Shown here piece after piece: positions 47,433-60,100 of a stretch of 64,000 nt of DNA. The translations under genes and the position numbers were made by a program. The notes beneath the pieces are model-generated. The model did no database searches and was not told where the DNA came from. It saw nothing but the letters and a program-made list of their open reading frames with translations. The stretch's first letter is position 1. Every line of letters begins with the position of its first letter. This DNA is from Aspergillus flavus. Lineage: Eukaryota; Ascomycota; Eurotiomycetes; Eurotiales; Aspergillaceae. Location of the stretch: NCBI RefSeq assembly GCF_009017415.1, contig NC_092405.1, positions 3,906,001-3,970,000 of the forward strand, read 5' to 3'.

Positions 47433-47453
47433 ATGACCAACGCCTTTCGTTAA
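47433..47453 (+). promoter_or_regulatory. Possible uORF 1 upstream of the Ras GEF
   Basis: A six-codon ATG frame ending in TAA, 118 bp before the GEF ATG. It is relevant only if the transcript starts upstream of it. Confidence 0.35.
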
Positions 47454-47474
47454 GCTCGTCCAGCCGTTTGTCGC

Positions 47475-47549
47475 ATGAGACGTAGCGTACTGATTACCAG
47501 TTTATCTTGGCTCCCTCCCCCGCCCCCTACCGTCTCCCATTTTATCTAG
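47475..47549 (+). promoter_or_regulatory. Possible uORF 2 upstream of the Ras GEF
   Basis: A 24-codon ATG frame ending in TAG, 21 bp before the GEF ATG. It includes a proline-rich stretch, which could slow ribosomes if translated (inference). Confidence 0.4.
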
Positions 47550-47570
47550 TAACTACCAAAGTCAATTGGA

Positions 47571-50500
47571 ATGTACGACACCCGTTTGGCAGAGCCATTG
47601 GTTATCGACACTAAATCGGCGCTGGCGACTAAGACGGGTACTACTATCACAACCACGTTTGCATTTACCGAGGAGCAGGCGTACACTCCCACGACTGCCC
47701 CCGGGAGTCGCAGTCGTGGAAGCAGCCTCTCTTTCCACTACAGAGATAAGAGTGTCGATCAGTCGCCTCAAGCACATCAATCACCCGTCAAGATGACTGC
47801 CACTGGACGCTTTACTCCCAGCCCCGAACCAGCACCTGCGCTGTTTGTGCGGGCCATGTATGACTACGATGCCGACGATCATACCAGTCTAAGTTTTCAG
47901 AGAGGTGATATCATTCAGGTTCTGAACCAACTGGAGACCGGCTGGTGGGACGGAGTGATCAACAATAGTGTCCGGGGCTGGTTCCCTAGCAATTACTGTA
48001 CTATCATTACAGACCTCAGCGAGCTCGAGGAGCATGTATCGAACGGGCGTGAAGATGGAGACGTCAGTGCGGAGTCTGGCCTGGGAGAGGAGTATGAGGA
48101 GGACCGCGAGGAAGACGAGGTTGACTCTGCAGGAAATCCGCGAGATTCGCAACCGATACTGCCTATTGAAGGCACAGGACCTCCCAATGAACAGGAAGAG
48201 GCCGCCTTTTGGATTCCACAAGCGACCCCCGATGGCCGTTTATTCTACTTCAACACCCTCACCGGCTACAGTACCATGGAGTTGCCGTTCGAAAACCCGT
48301 CTACGAACGAAACAGGTCCTTACGATCGCAATAACTTTTTTGTGCCCAATCAGACTAGACCTCCACCAGAACTGATGGCCCGTGGTTTCGAACGAGACGA
48401 GGATGACTATGATGGCTCCGCATCCGAAGCGGAGGGTGAATCTCTGATGCTTGCTTCTCAGGATTCTATGTCTCGGAGACGACAGTCCTATATCGACGGC
48501 GTATCCCCCGCAACTTCCATGGATTCCTTACACCTACCGTCTACCACCAAATCGATTAACGAAGGGAAGAGCTCATTTCGAAGCCTGTCTAAGGCTTACA
48601 GTCTTGGTACCGCTGCTAGCAGTACTACATCGCTTTCGGACAATTTCCACAGACCTTCTATCTCTTCGGAAGCGCCCTCGCATTTTGTTGACGATGGTGC
48701 ATCCGCCCCCCTGACGTGGCCATTGCTCGTTGATAACATGCGCAACGCTGTCGAGACCTATCGCCAGACCTTGTTGAACGGTGATCGCTCCGAATACGTG
48801 AGAAAGGCCGAAGATATATCCGACCATCTGCGTATGCTTCTGGCTGCTGGTTCCGATACCACTGACAACCACTCCGGAAACCCGTCGATTATCTCAACAA
48901 ATAAGGCTCTGTACCCTCACTTCAGGGATATGATGTCGAAATTCTCCAAACTAGTGCTCTCATCGCACATTGCTGCGGCTGACTGGCCAAGTCCGGATTC
49001 CGTCAACAAATGCTTACAAGAGGCGGATGGGGTTATGCAAGGAGTGTATGGTTATGTCGATATTGCAAGACAGCAGCGTGGTGACTTCATCCGGCGCATC
49101 ATCCCGGGATTTGTGGTAGGTAGCTGTTCAGGCGGCGGCTGGCAGAATAACGGTGTCACACTCAATGATTCAGGCCCGACGTCGTTCTTAGACCAGGATG
49201 GAGCCGACACTCGAGTTGAACCAGCGGTGCCACTCGATGCAGCGCTCTTGGATCATATTGACATTCTGCGGAGGTCATTCGTTGGGAGCATTCGCCGACT
49301 GGAGGAACGATTGTCGCTCAACCAGAAGAAGATCGTCACGATTGCTGAGCATCATGAAATCGGCGATTCTGTCTCTGCCGCTGCTATCAAGGTCATCGAA
49401 CAGTTTCGTCCTTGGATTTCTTCTGTCGAGTCGATCAATCTGGCGCCCTTGGGTACCAGTTTCCAAAACCCGCAATTGGTCGATTTTAGTTTACAGAAAC
49501 AACGAGTTTACGATGCGATTGCCGATTTCGTCCTCGGCTGTCAGGCCGTCACGAGCCCCCTGGGCGATGAATGGGCTGAGTTGCGCGGAGATTCTCTCGA
49601 AGATCGTCTGAACGCCGTGCGAGGTGTTGCTAGGCAACTTGAGAATTACGTTTCTCAAATCGGATTCTCACTGTCTCTCCTGCTTGAGCAGATCCCCGAG
49701 TCTACTGCAGCTTTCCGTAGCGAGAGTCGTCTGGGTCAGGATAACGAGGGTTTGAAGGCTCTGCATAGCCGTGCGGAATCCCAGGCTAAGATCGCGGACG
49801 AGTCAATTGGAATCCCGTCTTCTTATTCCGTCAATCCCCCACATGACAAAGTGCGGCGTAATATGGATAAGGCACAGAGATTCTTCGGACAAGCTCCACC
49901 TTCTGCAATCACTCGAGAGCCAATCCGGGAACCTGTCCGGGAGCCGGAAGAAACGCCTTGGTTCTTGAAGATGGATCATGAAGGCGAAGTATTTTACGAT
50001 ACCAAAAACGATGTGCCTACTTTGAAATGTGGCACGCTAGCAGGACTAGTGGAGCACCTGACTCGACATGACAAACTTGATGCTTCTTTCAACAATACTT
50101 TCCTCCTTACCTACCGTTCCTTTACTACCGCCGTCGAGCTCTTCGAGCTGCTAACCCAGCGATTTAATATCCAGCCCCCGTTCGGTCTAAACCAAGAAGA
50201 GATGCAGATGTGGATTGACAGGAAGCAAAAGCCCATTCGATTCCGTATAGTCAACATCCTCAAGAGCTGGTTTGAAAACTTCTGGATGGAACCAAATGAT
50301 GAAGCGCATATGAAGCTTCTGGAACGTGTCCATGCTTTCACCAAAGACTCTATCGCTACTACGAAAACACCTGGTACGCCTCCATTGTTGACGGTTATCG
50401 AGCAACGTCTTCGTGGCCAGGACACGACTGTCAAGCGGCTTGTTCCTACGCAAGCGGTTCCTGCCCCGTCTCCTATTATCCCGAAGAATATGAAGAAGCT

Positions 50501-51451
50501 TAAATTCCTGGACATTGATCCAATAGAATTTGCTCGCCAGCTTACAATCATTGAATCACGTCTTTACTCCAAGATTCGACCTATAGAATGTTTGAATAAA
50601 ACGTGGCAAAAGAAAGTTGGGCCTGACGAACCGGAGCCTGCGACTAACGTGAAAGCTCTCATCCTTCATTCCAACCAGCTGACAAATTGGGTTGCGGAGA
50701 TGATCCTCAGTCAATCTGATGTCAAGAAGCGTGTGGTTGTTATCAAGCACTTTGTTAATGTAGCAGATGTATGAAGATTTCCCCACCATATTGACGGCTA
50801 TTGCTGACAAAAATAGAAATGCCGTGCCCTGAACAACTACTCTACACTGACATCTATTATCTCTGCCCTCGGAACGGCACCGATTCATCGACTTGGCCGG
50901 ACATGGGGCCAAGTTAGTGGCCGCACGTCCACAATATTGGAGCAAATGCGTAAACTCATGGCTAGCACGAAAAACTTCGGTGAATACCGTGAAACTCTGC
51001 ACTTAGCAAACCCGCCATGCATTCCATTTTTCGGTATGAGATTAGGATTGATCGACATAATCCCACCCCTATCCTACGTTTTTTAGCTGCGGAGACTAAC
51101 CTCAATTTCCTAGGTGTTTACTTGACCGATTTGACCTTCATCGAAGACGGTATTCCATCTCTTACGCCATCGGAGCTGATCAACTTTAACAAACGCGCCA
51201 AAACCGCGGAAGTAATCCGAGACATTCAGCAGTACCAAAACGTCCCCTATCTCCTGCAACCCGTTCCTGAACTGCAGGATTACATTCTCAGTAATTTACA
51301 AGCGGCGGGCGACGTGCATGACATGTACGACCGGAGTTTGGAAGTGGAACCCAGAGAACGGGAGGACGAGAAGATTGCGAGGTATGCTACTACAGCAGGT
51401 AGAGACATGAGCACCTTGGCTATTGCGACCTTGGCCATGTCGATGCGATAA
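47571..51451 (+). CDS. Cdc25-type Ras guanine-nucleotide exchange factor with SH3 domain
   Basis: Promotes GDP release from Ras at the membrane and so activates cAMP/PKA and growth signalling (family knowledge). Exons 47571-50768, 50817-51033 and 51114-51451 give 1250 residues. The SH3 domain spans about 91-148 (ALFVRAMYDYDADD, GWWDG, GWFPSNYC). A WW-like segment follows at about 212-242 (WIPQATPDGRLFYFN, then LTGYSTMELP, with Met where WW domains have the second Trp). RasGEF_N lies at about 805-935 (LAGLVEHLTRHDKLD, FLLTYRSF), and the catalytic RasGEF domain from about 980 to 1220 (DIDPIEFARQLT, NYSTLTSIISAL, PCIPFFGVYLTDLTFIEDG). The end of exon 1 would stop at 50774 without the 48-nt intron. 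A second ATG at 47793 (residue 75) has the better context CAAGATG and precedes SH3, so the start is uncertain. Confidence 0.9.
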
Positions 51452-53005
51452 TGCTTTTCCTTTAATTTTTTTTCATGTGCACCTTCCCACTTGATGCCCT
51501 TTTTCATGACCTTGTGTGTTTGCTTCGGTGTTAAGGCCTGGTGTGGCGATACCCATATCTTTTTTTCAGATACTATTTCTCTTTGAAGGACGTCTTGATT
51601 GATTGATTGATTACATGATGACTAACTGTGTTCTTCCCAACGCGTAGACTGCTGTCTGAATCGGGCTTCCTGTAAGCCGGCGAACTCCGTTTCTCCGTCG
51701 GGGTATAGATTGCGATACGTGGAGATCCCTGTCCTAGCATCCACTACGCACGTGCCGAGTTGTTACCGCCGGCAACCCGACAAAGTTTATCACGAGCGAT
51801 CACCCACGCCAATGGCTTCCATGCGAGGTGATTGGCGGCGATAGAATCCCTGGCGTTTACCACGACTCACTAGAACGACGCCGTCTATCATCTATGCGAC
51901 CGTGCGAAAGAAGGATTAGTCGACTACGGCCTTATCAAATTGCATGACGCGGCATGTTGGAACCTACCTGGGGTCGAACTGCAAGACATCCTTGCGCTGC
52001 TCGAGAGTGCTTCTGCACCTTTACTCCAGCCGCACTCCAGGATTCCTCGACGCCTCCTTCAAGCTATTCGTTCTCATTTGACGCGACGTTCATGTCCATG
52101 TCGTTGGCCAAACCGAACGGTTACGGTCCGGGCGCCATATGATCATTTGATCATCCTGAGCATATTGTCTCTGGTTGGTCTATCAACAGCCTGACAACCA
52201 GAAGAAAATTTTTTTAGAAAAAAAAGAATAAAAAGGATAAAAAGGACAAGTTGAGGGGACTTCGAACATTATACGAAACCCCCCTGACTTTAGCGCCCCA
52301 CAGCTACTTGAATCGCATGTGATAGAACGATTGCAGTGGAAGCTTGTGATACCCTCGACCTGTTGTTGTTTATTGTCTTTTATCTTCACTTTTGCGGACG
52401 AGACCACTCTTTACCTTCAGACGCTACCAACTCAACCCTTGCACGGCTCTGCTATTTCTTTTGTTCTTTTTCGCCTTCACCTCGGCGGTCTTACAGTCCC
52501 TTGATCCTTTCTCTATCTTACCATTTACCTGCATATATTCTTGACCCTCTCGATCGTTTTGTACAGTGGCTCGGCCCGTTTTCCTTTTTTTTTATATAAG
52601 ATTGTCGTCCGTGTCTTGGTTCCCCGGCCTCATGATAAGGGTTTCCACGGGACTGTGGTCTCGTTCACGATTGATAATGATACGTCATGACATAGGATAA
52701 CATTGTATGTTGTCCCAGCTTTGTACACTCCATGTGTCCTTTCTGTTCTTGTACCTACCTGTTTAACTACGAAGGTATATATCTTTCGTCTTCTGTGTTA
52801 CATCCATGGGAATAAATTGTACAAGAAGAATGCGCAAGTTTGGCCAAGATATCTCGTCGTAATTCGTCGTGTTGCTCAGGGGCATTAAATACATATGGGC
52901 CCAGAAGCGCCTTCGACACCGAAAACGCTCGGTAGAAGTTTAACACCCAACGTAGAGTCGTACCACCGTTCATAATATCTGTTTCTCTTGAAAAACTGTG
53001 GCTGT
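51452..53005. other. Convergent intergenic region
   Basis: 1.55 kb between the 3' ends of the Ras GEF and COP9 subunit 5. It contains a (GATT)n run near 51597-51613 and an A-rich stretch at about 52204-52243. Short frames only; no gene is supported. Confidence 0.6.
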
Positions 53006-54083
53006 TTATGTCTCTGCTTTGTTATTCTCGCCGATGCCTTGGAAGAGCTTCATCTTGACTTCAGCTGCCAGGAGGCCCTTCACTTCCTCCGATACAATTC
53101 GCTGCCCATCTCGCACGACTTTCTCCAATTGTTGATCTTTGACAGTAGTGGTCCCGCCTCGTGAGGGATTGCTTTCAATACTGCGCGCGGCCCGTCTAAC
53201 TTTCTGGCTAAGATCCATCATCTGTTTGCTACCATAATCACGGGTGGTAAATAGAGGGCTCTGGCTGAGGGTAGCCACCCAATATTTGTTCCACAGAAGT
53301 GACAGAATTTCAGTATCAAGGACGCTCTTAAAAAGCGATACCTCAAGCGAATAGTAATGGGATGCATGCGCTCCAAAGTCCTCCGCTTTGTTAAGCGGTA
53401 CGGTCTGGTACTCATCATCCTCTTGCTCTTCCTTGGGTGGCGTATAATCCTTAGGGAACGTTCTAAACGCCCCGATATCTACCTTTCCCGCCGAAATGGT
53501 CCGCTCTGGATCAATGACCACGGCAACAAACGGCCCGCCGAGCTGCTGCATATCCTGCGTGGTGACATCAATCCCCGATAACCAGCAACCATATCCAGGG
53601 TGACTGTGATACCAGCCGACTGCATTTTCCATCCGTCCCGCATCCCGACATGCCTGGAGATAAGACACCATGTATTCGTTTGCTTCGTCTTGGGCGTTCA
53701 CTCGAGTCTCTGTTCCTTCGACTGGGAGGCGAAATGCATCGGTTACGACAAAGGTTTCTGGCAGGATGTAGCCTTGCATTAGGCCCATGACTTCGAGAGA
53801 TCCGCCTGAGCGTGCGTGCATCACCATCTTCAGTAGCGCGACAGCGGAGATCCTTATCGATTTGAAATAGTGGGGGTCTTTGGCCCATGGGCGCTCCGCG
53901 CTGAGGGCTTTGTGTGTTTCTTCATCGTACTGGTAGAGGGCGTCTCGTTGGGGATCTATGAGGCTGATGGCATTTTCGAGCTCTGGAGTGGGAGGGGTTT
54001 ATTGTTAGTAATGGATGTTGTCTTTGATAATATCGGGGTAATGCTTAGTACGAACCCCAAGACTGCTGTGCAGCCTTCTGCAT
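53006..54083 (-). CDS. csnE: COP9 signalosome subunit 5 (JAMM deneddylase)
   Basis: Catalytic subunit of the COP9 signalosome, removing Nedd8/Rub1 from cullins; in Aspergillus nidulans CSN controls development and light response (established for csnE). A 28-nt first exon (54083-54056) and exon 2 (53982-53006) give 334 residues. The 73-nt intron has the unusual donor GTTCGT. Splicing yields [15 protein letters not shown], the conserved CSN5 N-terminus. The JAMM metal site is intact: Glu73 in LEVMG, then His135, His137 and Asp148 in [14 protein letters not shown]. The C-terminal helix region ([14 protein letters not shown]) that anchors to other subunits is also present. The only ATG available for the short exon is 54083. 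The gene is divergent from the Ase1 gene, 625 bp away. Confidence 0.94.
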
Positions 54084-54708
54084 GATGTTGAATGGGTGGG
54101 GTTTTTGACAATAGGAGATGATGGGCTGTGGGGTTTAAAGGAAAGAGGAGTAGTCTATAGCAGGATTTGCGGGATGAGGAGTTAAAAACAAATGGCTGAC
54201 TTTGGTGACGTCTGATCTATCAGATCTGATCTACTTTAAGCAACCGTTGGAGTCCAGACGTGGAGAGGGCGGTGAGTAGAGTCATGGCAGAACGGGGCGG
54301 TGAGGGGTTAGGTGGACTGTTGCTGGAGTAACGGAACGCCATCAACAGGGGCCGGGAGGGAATCTCGATCGCGGCTGCACCTCAAGGGAGCGGCACTATT
54401 ATTATTGTTCCATCCCATCGCATCACTGCCTCAATTGATTCCTCTTCCCCCTCTCCACCCTTGCATACGTCTGCAAGTGCTCAGCTATACATAAAGCCTG
54501 CGGGTAGCCCCTTGTTCTCGCAGATGACATCCGACCTCTGAGTCAATCGTTTGCTGTTGTTGCAGATTCACGCTGGTGGATTTTGGTGTCTCACAGCTGC
54601 AGTGCTGAAGGCGCATCGCCGCCAGAGACTACATGATCACGAAACCTTAAAGGCGTGAACATACTCTCGTTATATTTCTTTTGTTAACTTAAAACGCTGG
54701 CATACGCG
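54084..54708. promoter_or_regulatory. Head-to-head promoter region of csnE and the Ase1 gene
   Basis: A 625-bp interval between divergent start codons. It contains a palindromic-looking GATCTATCAGATCTGATC-type segment at about 54215-54232 and T/C-rich sequence on both flanks. No gene is seen. Confidence 0.5.
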
Positions 54709-57178
54709 ATGGCCGTCGACACCAGCTACTTGACCACCCAGGTCAATAATATTGTCGCTCAGCTGCATGGCATCTATGATGAGATCGGTGTTCCGAGCCA
54801 TGAGCGCGACTCTCGAGAGGCGGAGGTTGGCTTACTTAGCACTTCCTTGTTTGTCAACTGATACTAACAAACAACTATAGCTTTTCAGTGCTCTGTCCGA
54901 TACTCTAAACAATCATCTCAAGCTTGTTGACAAGTAAGTTCTACCCGTGTTTCAGCCCGACGGAAAAGTTTCTCGGATGTTAACGGAATCAATAGTGAGA
55001 AAAATGAGATGACAGAGGAGGCGCGACAACTCATAATTGCAATCGAGCAAATGGAGGAGTCTCTAGAGGATGAGAAGGCCAATGGCGAGTATCAGCTGAA
55101 TCGCGATGACTTGCGCATAACCTATCCCCTCAAACGCTGTCTTGCGTTCCTCCGCGAGAAGCATAATGCACTCAGCAAATTACACCACGAGCGCTTCGAA
55201 CAGGTCAAGAGTATGTTATACTGCCGCTAATGATCGAATGACTTGCTAACGACATGTAGAACTCGTTGTGGCTCTCGAGTCATACTCATCTCACCTCGAA
55301 GCGTCTTTTGTTACCATTGCTCTTCCCCCTACAGCACCGGGATCTTCGATATCGCCTAGTTTCAACTTGTCTCGCCAATACGTGGATGATCTGAACGACG
55401 AGTTTTCACGAGTTTACGAAGAATACGAACGACGGTTCGAATATGTCAAGACCACTTGCGAAGAGATCATCAAGCTCTGGGCCGAGCTCGGAACCCCTCA
55501 GGCCCAAACAGATTCCAACATCGTTAAGCACTACAAAGAGTCCCCCGAACAGCTGGGACTTCACCAATCCGACCTGGCCCATTTGAAGGCAAAGCGAGAA
55601 AAGCTGTTGGAGGAGAAGAGAAGTCGGGAGCGCAAGATCGCAGAGCTTAGAAATGCCGTGGAAGCACTTTGGGAGCGCTTTGGCGTTGAGGAGTGTGACA
55701 GAAAAGCGTTCCTCTCGGCGAACCGCGGCTGTGGTCTCCGTACAATCAACGAATTTGAAGAAGAATTGGAACGCCTCAACGAACTCAAGAAACAGAATCT
55801 ACATCTATTTGTCGAAGATGCGCGATGTCGACTGCAAGAGCTCTGGGATAGCCTCTACTACTCAGAAGAAGAAATGCTTGACTTCACTCCTGCCTTCTCT
55901 GACGTTTACAGCGACGCTTTGTTAGAAGCCCATGAGGCAGAAATTACCCGGTTGGAGGCATTGAAGGAGCAGCGTGCTTCAGTACTGCAGCTCGTAGAGA
56001 GGCACCGTAGCCTTCTAGCAGACAGAGAGGCTCTGGCCGTGTCAAGTCAAGATGCATCTCGTCTCATGGCGCGCGGAACCAGCGGACAAAGACGTGATCC
56101 AGGAAAGCTTCTGAGAGAGGAGAAAATGAGAAAGAGGATTGCTAAGGAGCTGCCTAAGGTGGAAGCGGATCTGCGGAAAGAATTAGAACACTTCGAGGAC
56201 GAGTTTGGCCGGCCGTTCCTCGTTCATGGAGAAAGATACCTCGATGAGCTCACTCCAGTCGTCGCCAAACCTCCGCCTCGTTCTAAGACGCCTTCTGCCG
56301 GGCCAGGAAGTATCAGGGGAGGATCTATGAGGCAACAACCTCCTTCTCGTCCTGCTAGCGTGATGAGAGGGCCTCCTCCTCCCCGGTCTGCTACGAAGAC
56401 CCCTACTGGAAATGGTTCAATGAAATACAACACCATCGGACCATCCCGAGCCCCATCCCGAGCCGGAGCTAAGTCTCCCTCAAAGATTCCCGCTCGCGTC
56501 CCCTTGAGCAACATGCCTCATGGGAGCAATTCGCCCGCACGCAGTGGCACTCCAGGCCTTTATTCTTCTAACACAATGAACGGCAAAATCCCAACTCGTG
56601 CTCCGCCACCAAGGATGCGAGCATTGACCGGCGGAGAATCACGAGATGAGCGAAGCAGTTACTTGTTCGAGCCTCCACGAAGTGCTAGTGCACTATCCAA
56701 CGCTTTTGTTCGGCCAGTCAGCCCGGAAGATGTCTATGACGATCGGAACCAACGCTCGTTCATGAGCTCTTCAGCTTTCTCACAGCGATCTACTGGCTTC
56801 TCTCAATCAACACAATCCTCAGCCTCATCCTTGTCCGTAAATTCCATGGGATACCCACGACCGAATCCTTATCTGCAGCGTGCTCCCCCACCGGCTCCGA
56901 GACAAGTGTCAAATGCGTCAACCGTCAACACTGGTAACTCTGGATCGGAGAACTGGGAGACATTCGACAGTGGGACTGAGTCCGAAGCCGACGCGAGTGA
57001 CGTTTATTACGCCAAGCTTCGTGCTGCCCATGGCAAGCGAATGGCCCTTGACGACTTGGCAGGAAAGAAGCCCAAAGGCATCCGAAGTGTGAGCCCTGAC
57101 GAACCAGCGGTAAACCCGAATGTCGTCCGTGTAGCGGGGAGTGATGCTGGATGGACAGATGACCTAGAGCCTTACTAG
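54709..57178 (+). CDS. ase1: Ase1/PRC1/MAP65 microtubule-bundling protein
   Basis: Crosslinks antiparallel microtubules in the spindle midzone (family knowledge). Four exons, 54709-54825, 54881-54933, 54996-55210 and 55260-57178, give 767 residues; all phases agree. The N-terminal part is helical and coiled (dimerisation/rod: EQMEESLEDEKANGEYQL, LEASFVTIALPP). Then comes a long coiled coil (about 160-300) and the conserved spectrin-like microtubule-binding region with FVEDARCRLQELWDSLYYSEEE and TPAFSDVYSDALLEAHE (about 325-380), followed by HRSLLADREAL and GKLLREEKMRKRIAKELPKVE (about 400-450). The C-terminal 300 residues are disordered, basic and Ser/Pro-rich with many SP/TP sites, as expected for Cdk-regulated microtubule binding (inference). 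Three small introns cluster at the 5' end, and a 53-nt exon 2 is easily missed. Confidence 0.93.
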
Positions 57179-60100
57179 AAAAGAAGTCCATTGCTCAACT
57201 AAATCGTTTTGGCTTTTCTTGCTTTCTTCACACAGGCACTTCCGGAAAGACGGAATTACGAGACCACTGGATGTTGACGATTCTATGATTGCTCTCGCAA
57301 TGTTTAATTTTATCTTGACCAGGCTGGGGACGCTGTATAATGGTTGAGCTCTCTGGTGATTTGACAGGCCTGGGCGATCTGAGTGATGTTGCTCTGGCGC
57401 CGACATTAATTTCTGTGTTTAAAATTTTGGGATTATACCCTGGTTATGTTTTCGCTTTTTTTCGTTTATGGTGATCTTTGCTCTTAAGCCCGCGAAGCCT
57501 GTTGGCAACTGCAGCAACGATGGGATGACAACGAACGAAATGACTACCATCTAACTGTTCAAAGAGACGGGTTACCTTCTTGTATTATGCTTGGTTTGTA
57601 CGTTTGATAATGAACTCATTTTCCACCGGAAAAAAGTAGATGTGGATAGCCATTGACTGGACGGTCCATTTACTATTTATGCTTAATTCGCCATTAGGTT
57701 TGATTCTTCTATTTTGCTTTCTTCTTGTTATTTGGTGAGGCCGTCTCCAGCCCTCTCTTACAGTTCTTTTGTGTACGAGTCATACATCATGTTTTCCGTT
57801 TGTTTTGATATCAGCGCAGCGCAATGGTTTGTTGGATCTCATATGTTAATTAACAATACACTTTGTTCTTCGAAATGATCTTGTCCGTGTAGTATATGTA
57901 GTACCTAATGCTCTCAGTTTTCGTAAGCTACGCAAAAGTAATCCAAGGCTTGCTGTCATCGATATAGTATGGTCCACATATTGCACAGCTCGAGTTCTTT
58001 TTCTTCGTTGTCAGAACTACCATCACCCATATAAACCGGGATTATATGGGACGCTTGTAGTGAGTGGTGCGTGATTTTGGTTCTTCCACTGTCTGTGCTT
58101 GGAACCGTAGGTTTTAGATATCACGCATTGGTATCATCGATCGGCCATAGGGTCAGTAGAAATGTCGACTACTGTGCCGATAGTTGCCTTGAAATCGGCG
58201 AAGCCCATGTCAACGCCCATCGCAACGCAGACTGCGCTTATTACCTGGCCGACATTTTGTTGGGTACAGCCCTGCACCACCCCCTCGTCCCCCACTGCAG
58301 AATGTTCGATATTCATAGTGGCTGGCGTATCTTTGGCTCCGAGCTATCTAATCACTGAATGCTGCAAAGGGTTGAAGATCCTCCTCTTCAGCCGTGGTGG
58401 CTATGAGATGTTGCGAGTACCTTATCATGTTCCATAATGACCTCCCGAAGCAATTCGACTGAGGAGTTCCTTATATTACCTACCGACTGGTCGCATAAAA
58501 AACATAAGCCCTGAGATAGGCCGTATAAATAATGTTTCATCGTCTTTGCAGTCTAGTGGAACTCTTTTACTGTCATTGTCTCCCATATCACGACCTTTTT
58601 CTCGACCTGGGTCATCGAAGTATCCACCACGATTCCTTCCTCCAATAGTCTTGATGCAGAAGGTATTTTTGAACCTCAAGAGACTTTAGAAGTGAAAAAA
58701 GAATTCTAGCCAGGAGGCTGAATATACAACCTTATGTAAGCTCCTGCGATTGTTTCCCGTCCTGCTTGTCCCTGACGAATAAACCCTTTCCCTGATAGGG
58801 TTTCAGCGATCTTGTATGTCATCAGCCCCTAGAAGTCAAAGTTGATTTTCTTGATCTTTTTCTGTGGCCCTGTTATGTCTGAGCCAGTCATTTTAAGTAA
58901 TCTTCTACCTTCGGTTATAGATAGGCATCCTGCCTGTGACAGGGCTATACAATAGCCTCTTCCCCTGCCAGAAGCTTAGGGAAATTAGCAGAAGCGGATC
59001 ACTTTTGATCCAACTAGCCGCCTGTTTCCGGTTGTTTTCTTGATGATGCCAGGGGAATATTGTGTAGCAACATATACGGGGTTCCTTGTGGATTGACTAA
59101 TTACCACTTCCCAGGTAAGTATATACTCCTTTTCCAATCCAGGATTTATTCTTGCAGATATCCTTAAAGGGAGCTTGCTCGGACTGTCCCCGTGACTTAT
59201 CTTTCAATAGAATTGCCCCGTTATGCCCTCCTAGTTGGGATGAAGACGCATAAATCCCATTGGTATGCGTCTGTGAGGATTGCCAAAAACAGTAATATTG
59301 GACTTTTCCGCGTTTCGTCGTGCGACTTGCGCAGCATACATGTAACCTAATGTTAGCTAGAGAGCTTCAGTGTTCATGTAGTCAGAATGACCTTCACGAT
59401 CCTAAGCCTTCATGTTAAAGGCCGCCGGGGTCGAGGTGGAAATACCGGTCCCAAAGCAATTAGTCTTTCCAAAAAGATGATACAGGGCATGGGCTTGGAG
59501 ACCCGTCAAGCTCAGCCTTTCTATCTCATACTCCTCTTGCATTTCCTTCTCCTTTTTCTTCGCCTTCTCCTTTTCCTTCTCATTCTTCTCTTTGTCGACC
59601 ATCGTTACCCAAGCATCTGATAAGTGGGTGTTCTGAGGTGACCCGCCTCATCTTCGCCTTTTTGGATTTGGACAAGCCGGAGGGAGAAGAAGGAGCCGGG
59701 AGGAGCAGAGGCAGTGGGGGGGGGGGGTGGGGAGCAGCGTGGGGATCACAAGTTCGATGTCTATTTTGCAACCATACTCCATACTTAAGCTTGTCATTTC
59801 TTCAAAGTTAGATCTTCGACTCGACATCTCCATAGCTAGGCGATTGCAAAGATTCCCAGCTTCACTATATGAGCCTATCGGCATATAGCGATTGAAACTT
59901 ATGCTATAACCCAGCCTGAGAACTGTAACGTCGTCTAGATACTTGCGAGTCTCAGAATCTATATGATCACTCGGATGCTGTCTAACAAATTCCTGTAATA
60001 GCAGCGCCAACAACACAGCGGGGTTCAGCGGATGAAGTATTGCGCACTCAGTACAGCGTGACAGTCACAGCTGCTTCCCTATATACCCTAGTAATTGGGG

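Larger units (their letters stand above)
33762..47570. other. 13.8-kb gene desert between divergent regulators
   Basis: No reading frame here shows a domain or a plausible exon chain. The longest frames (164-170 codons at 34004-34516, 40793-41287 and 43515-44018) are translations of polypyrimidine, poly-A-interrupted or C-rich sequence. I saw no tRNA, 5S or snRNA signature. The stretch holds ATTTT/T tracts, CT-rich tracts (39960-40035, 47090-47220), a GC-skew reversal around 44000 and at least four exact TACTCCGTA/TACGGAGTA copies. It could be a large regulatory region, host long non-coding RNAs, or contain old decayed repeats. Confidence 0.6.
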
